Notes under the pieces: generated by a model
Database searches by the model: none
What the model was told of the DNA's origin: nothing
What the model saw: only the letters and a program-made list of their open reading frames with translations
Assembly (NCBI GenBank): GCA_009733575.1
Contig: ML769568.1
Location: 1 to 64,000, forward strand
Direction of reading: 5' to 3'
DNA from: Gymnopus androsaceus JB14
Taxonomy: Eukaryota > Basidiomycota > Agaricomycetes > Agaricales > Omphalotaceae
Length of the DNA stretch: 64,000 nucleotides
Shown here: piece after piece, positions 60,044-64,000 of the stretch
How the letters are laid out: the number at the start of each line of letters is the position of its first letter
How positions within the stretch are numbered: the stretch's first letter is position 1
Program-made: the position numbers and the translations under genes

Positions 60044-60420
60044 ATTGCCTTTTATTGGTTGCTTCCCCTTTTATTGAGCATCCTCTGACAAACATGTTCA
60101 ACATCCCTCCTTAGCGCCACGACTCGTTTTTATTATAGTAACTTGTGTCTCTGTTTGTTTGTTTGTTTTCTTTCCTATTCTTGTCGAATTTCGCCGGTCA
60201 AAGCGAGCTCTACTGAACTGATTTAGATTTGAGTATTTACGGACTCGTGATGACTTGGAACATTGTTGTACGTAGATGTTATTTACTACATAAATATATA
60301 CTGGTATTGAACAGTCATAGACTGGCATCAGAATCAGGGGTGACTGCAAAGTTCGACTATCGACTGTACTACTAACCATCGAATAAGCAAGTGCAAAAAA
60401 GTATACATACGTAAACGGTA
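60044..60420. other. 3' flank of copy E, no gene
   Basis: The first part repeats the 3' flank of copy B. Nothing else is supported. Confidence 0.5.
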
Positions 60421-61955
60421 CTTACAAACCTCTACATCCAAGCCAGTTGACCCAGAGACAGACTCAATTTCCGCTGACGCATTGTGGTATATACCTTCTG
60501 TGACCGCAGTAGCCCGATGCGGTCCAACGCCTGCTCATCAGTATCAACGCCATGGTTTAGCTCAGACTCATCCACGTCTGGCCACGACCGCGAAAGAATC
60601 ATAACTGTCAGCTCCTTGGGAAAACCAAGACCTGCACCGTAGTCGTGGATGGATGGAATGTAAGAGTCGTGAGCTTCAGAAGAAGATCATGGTGCTCTTT
60701 AGTATACGTCAGTGCTTCGAGTAGAAGATCAACATCTAAACCAAAGCGATCCATATGTAATGCTTTGATTTCTGAAAGGAGTGAGAGTGCTGCAGTCAAC
60801 TCCTCAGCGAACAGCTTATCATCTCGCGCCACGCAGTTCTGCAGCGTCAATGAAAACAATGCACTTGCAGAACTGCGCTGAAACCCAACCGGCGCAATTT
60901 CCACTGACGCGTTGTTGTATATCAGGTATCCCTTCAGAGTCACCTTCTGTAACCGCTGTAACCGTTGCAGTTAAACGGTGGTAGCGAATCGATATCAACG
61001 CCACCATGGTTTAGCTCAGAGTCCACGTCTGACCACCACCGCGAAAGAATCATAGCTCTCAACTCCTTGGGAGAAATTACGTCGTTATCGTAGGGATGCA
61101 ATGTAAGAGTCGTGAGATTGGGAAGAAGGTTGTGATGGTCTTTAGTATATGTCAGCGCTCGGAGGATCAGCATCCAAACCGAAGCGATCGATATATAATG
61201 CTTTGATTTCGGGAAGGAGTGAGAGTGCTGAAGACAAATTTTTGGCAAAGAGCTGACCATCGTTAAACCGAAAGTTCTTCAGCGTCAACGAAGACAACGC
61301 GGTCGCAGAACGGTGCTGATATCCAACCAAATCCACAAAAGGGTGACAAAAGTCTTCCCCACATTGTCAAAGAGTGAGCTCTTCAAGCAGAGGTGAAGTA
61401 AGGCAGGACAAGAGGCTTGTACCGTGACTTCTCTCATGAATGACAAGTGACTGTGAGCGATTTTAGCGCAGGTAGAAGGAAGATATGGTCAGTGAGGAAT
61501 CCACCATCGAATTTGGTCCAGCCAATGTCAAGACGGATAAGCTCCTTGCATCGAGATAACAAGTCCCTACAATCAGGTATGTTAAATATCTTCAATGAGT
61601 TCAATTGTTCTGCAGGCAGCAGCAACAGTTTCGCAATAGAGCGGTTGTTAATCAGAATGTCGACATGTCGTAACTTGGTGCACCCATGAGCATGTTGATT
61701 TTGTCAGGAGTGTACTCCAAATTACCGGAATGACAGTACTCTAGAGAGATCTCCTCCAACAGAGGAAAGGAGGACTAGGTAAACTTTCGAGTAAGTATAC
61801 GAATCGAATTCTATGACGGAAGGAGAAGACGTGTAGGCTTCATGACCAAATTGAGCGAACACGGAAAGATGCATGTCCAAAGATTTTGACTCCGAGAGAT
61901 CCATGTTGGAAGAAACGAGTTTGCTGAGCCCGAAATTACAATCTATGTATGACAT
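60421..61955 (-). pseudogene. F-box/LRR-like remnant with an internally duplicated segment
   Basis: Minus-strand frames show leucine-rich repeats of the kind found in fungal F-box proteins: LSSALSLLPEIKALYIDRFG (upstream) and LTAALSLLSEIKALHMDRFG (downstream). Each is followed by LTYTK(D/E)HH and a ..LTTLTFHP or LTTLTLHP segment, then MILSRWWSDVD or MILSRSWPDVD. The two segments (about 60960-61330 and 60540-60930) are tandem duplicates of one another. Upstream, LLSRCKELIRLDIGWTKFDG is another LRR-like stretch. Frames are not continuous and no F-box is visible. Confidence 0.55.
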
Positions 61956-62006
61956 TAGCTTTCCTATGGGTAAAAATTGCTGTATTAAGATTCTAAGAAA
62001 CTAAAT

Positions 62007-62121
62007 ACCGCCGATGATTATGCTTCGGTCTAGGTGAAGCATTGTGGGAAAGTATATATATACATGCATGCACCGCCGATGATCATGGTTCTAGTTGAAG
62101 TATTGTGGGAAAGTATATATT
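62007..62121. repeat. Two tandem copies of a unit of about 60 bp
   Basis: ACCGCCGATGAT(T/C)ATG followed by GAAG(C/T)ATTGTGGGAAAGTATATAT occurs at 62007-62060 and 62072-62121. It lies upstream of the NACHT gene. Confidence 0.75.
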
Positions 62122-62395
62122 TCAGTAACCTCTTGAAAGTATTCATTTCAGTACCATTTCGGTTGTCCTGAAGTTCTACCTTTCAGGAGCAGTCCGAAAG
62201 ATTTTGTTTCCACTACTATGCTCCACTCGGTTTGAAGCATAATTATCAGCGATCAGCGATGTGACATTTGACATGATATATCATACTTATGATCAATTGA
62301 TGATCATTTGGTGCCAGAATTCTTTATAAGAGGAGACAGTTGGTCGACGTTGTTCCTACATACCACCCGCAACCGTTGTACATTGCATATTCAGC

Positions 62396-64000
62396 ATGAC
62401 TTCTATAAATTATGCTCCTCATGGCATGTTCACTGGGGCTTCTGATTTCATGATCAAGAATGCCAACTTCCACAATGCAAATACCATGCATATTCATTGT
62501 GGGTTTTTTTAATCAGTATTCTTTGGTTACTGACAGAAAGTTCAAGATTCAAGTAACTTACAAACAATGAGTGAAACAGAACAGATTAGCAGATGGTTGA
62601 GTCCATCCAATGCTTTCCAGGGCCTAAATTTCTTTTTGGAAAAAAGAACAGCAGGAACTGGTGAATGGTTTCTGAAAGGAAAGGAATTTAATGATTGGAA
62701 GCAGATTCCCAGCTCATGTCTCTGGCTGCAAGGTGATGGTAAGTTTCAGGATTCATATGCTTGATTGTGTTTTTAGTCTGAAGATTAAATTTTTAAATAT
62801 AGTGGGCTCTGGAAAAAGTGTGCTTGTGTAGGTAAAATTTTCTTCATTTAAATGTGACTTAACTTTTCACAGATCTGCTATTATAACTCATTTAAAGAGC
62901 TTGGATGTCCATGAAAAGCAACTGGTGGCATTCTACTTTTTTGATTTCAGAAATGCAATTAAACAAAGCTTCAACAACTTAGTCACAACTCTTTTATCCC
63001 AACTGCTTTCTTCAACCACAATGCAGGAAGAAATATTTCTGGCTATATGGAAACTCTATGATAGTCACAAAAAGTATGGAAGCAAGCCAAGCAACAGGGA
63101 ATTAATAGCTACCTTGAAAGAGGTCATTTCAGTTCTCAAATCCAATTCCTTATTCCTTATAATTGATGGACTGGATGAAATGGAGAGTCAAGGCTTCAAG
63201 CCCTTTGTACAGCTTATGGAAGAGCTTAACAAAATGGCATACCCCCATTTGCATCTTCTGATAGCATCACGTCCACATATTCCTTATGCTTATGCATTGG
63301 AAAAGTTTTGCTCAAAGACTGTCCTTATTGAGAAAGACAATGTAAATGCAGATGTGGAAATTTTCTTGGATTATACCATGAAGAATGACTATTCATTTGG
63401 CCATCATGGCACTGAGCAGAAGAATCAAATTATAAATAGTTTAACCAAGAGAGCAAATGGAATGTGAGTCTTGAAATTGTTCCAGCCTGAATTTTGAAAG
63501 GTCATTCTGACTGTTATTACAGGTTCCGTTGGGTTGATTGTCAATTGAATTCACTGCAATCATGCATAGGTCTGAAAGCAGTTGAATCTGTGTTGATTCA
63601 ACTTCCTGCTACTCTGAATGATACTTATATTCGAGCACTTCAATCAATTGAAGCCTCTCGCACTGAGGATACAAAACAAGTCCTACAGTGGCTTTGTTTT
63701 TCAATGGAACCTTTAACCTTGGATGCATTAGGAGAAGTCATTGCATTTGTAAGAGATGATGATGGAATGAGATTTGAGAAGAAATACCGAATTGCTCCAG
63801 AGCACATAGTCTTCCTTGGTGCAACACTTATACATGTGGACCACACTGAAAATATTGTGGAGCTAGCACATACATCAGTGAAGGAATTTCTCCTATCTGA
63901 ACATCTTAAATCCCATTCAAGCACTGCAGTATCACAGCTACACATACATGAATATTTGAGTCATAGATTGATAGTAGAAAGCTGCTTGACATACCTACTA
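62396..64000 (+). CDS. NACHT-domain NLR-like protein, 5' part (runs off the window)
   Basis: A STAND-type NTPase. A short first exon reads MTSINYAPHGMFTGASDFMI and KNANFHNANTMHIH, a small leader of the GASxFxIxxxxFxN type seen on many agaricomycete NLRs. The next exon has ISRWLSPSNAFQGLNF, the pre-NACHT signature (GTGEWFLKGKEFNDWK), and, across an intron, the P-loop GDVGSGKSVLV (Walker A). Then LVAFYFFDFRNAIKQSF, Walker B LFLIIDGLDEM, HLHLLIASRPHIPYAYALEK (SRP sensor), RANGMFRWVDCQLNSLQSC, LPATLNDTYIRALQSIEASR, WLCFSMEPLTLDALGEVIAF and ELAHTSVKEFLLSEHL. The C-terminal repeats (often ankyrin, WD40 or TPR) lie beyond 64000. The splice after the leader exon is uncertain. Confidence 0.85.

Noticed and set aside
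1..64000. tRNA and rRNA genes
   Set aside because: I looked for obvious cloverleaf and rRNA signatures by eye and found none that I could support; a covariance-model scan would be decisive.

Overview
This is a draft-assembly window from a filamentous basidiomycete, most likely an agaricomycete. Genes are cut by many 45-60 bp GT..AG introns. There is a heme-thiolate peroxygenase, a fungal NACHT gene, a Crinkler-like kinase, a tandem F-box family typical of agaricomycetes, and Plavaka, hAT, Tc1/mariner and Ty3 mobile elements. A 25-base N gap lies at 20052-20076. All gene models below were spliced by eye.

Layout. 1-4.5 kb: one arm of an inverted repeat, a 779-bp hAT-type element, then an intact many-exon MFS transporter. 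4.5-9.7 kb: no convincing host gene, a decayed Ty3/gypsy integrase and a solo LTR inserted inside it. 9.76-11.86 kb (minus): a three-repeat Myb domain that reads in frame through normal introns into a complete glutathione S-transferase, an apparent Myb-GST fusion. 12-25 kb: a nest of small DNA transposons (hAT with 8-bp target duplications, TA-flanked mariner-like elements) and a 4.5-kb foldback-like element whose two arms serve as filled-site and empty-site controls for one another.

25.5-38.2 kb: apparently one large Plavaka (CACTA-like) transposon. It has inverted subterminal repeats, a DUF6698-like gene near the left end and the transposase near the right end. Two decayed host-type membrane-protein genes lie between them (a STIMATE/TMEM110-like protein and a Ser-rich single-pass protein). 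It is itself invaded by a hAT element that carries another hAT element. In-frame stops in the transposase and in the DUF6698-like gene fit CGA to TGA change, as expected of CpG methylation decay.

38.6-50 kb: a short solo-LTR-like element, then conserved host genes: an unspecific peroxygenase, F-box copy A (minus), RPL31, and USP5/UBP14 and ULA1 as a divergent pair with start codons 44 bp apart. 50-60 kb: F-box copies B, C, D and E in tandem, interrupted by a minus-strand Crinkler-like protein with a kinase domain. 60-64 kb: an F-box/LRR-like remnant and the 5' part of a NACHT (NLR-like) gene that runs off the window.

The genes at 40-60 kb share a recurring defect: single extra bases that break otherwise well-conserved reading frames, while the genes at 2-12 kb show none. 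I read this mainly as local sequence error, not pseudogenisation. Functionally the right half is rich in ubiquitin/NEDD8 biology: a ubiquitin recycling protease, a NEDD8 E1 subunit and several F-box substrate adaptors.
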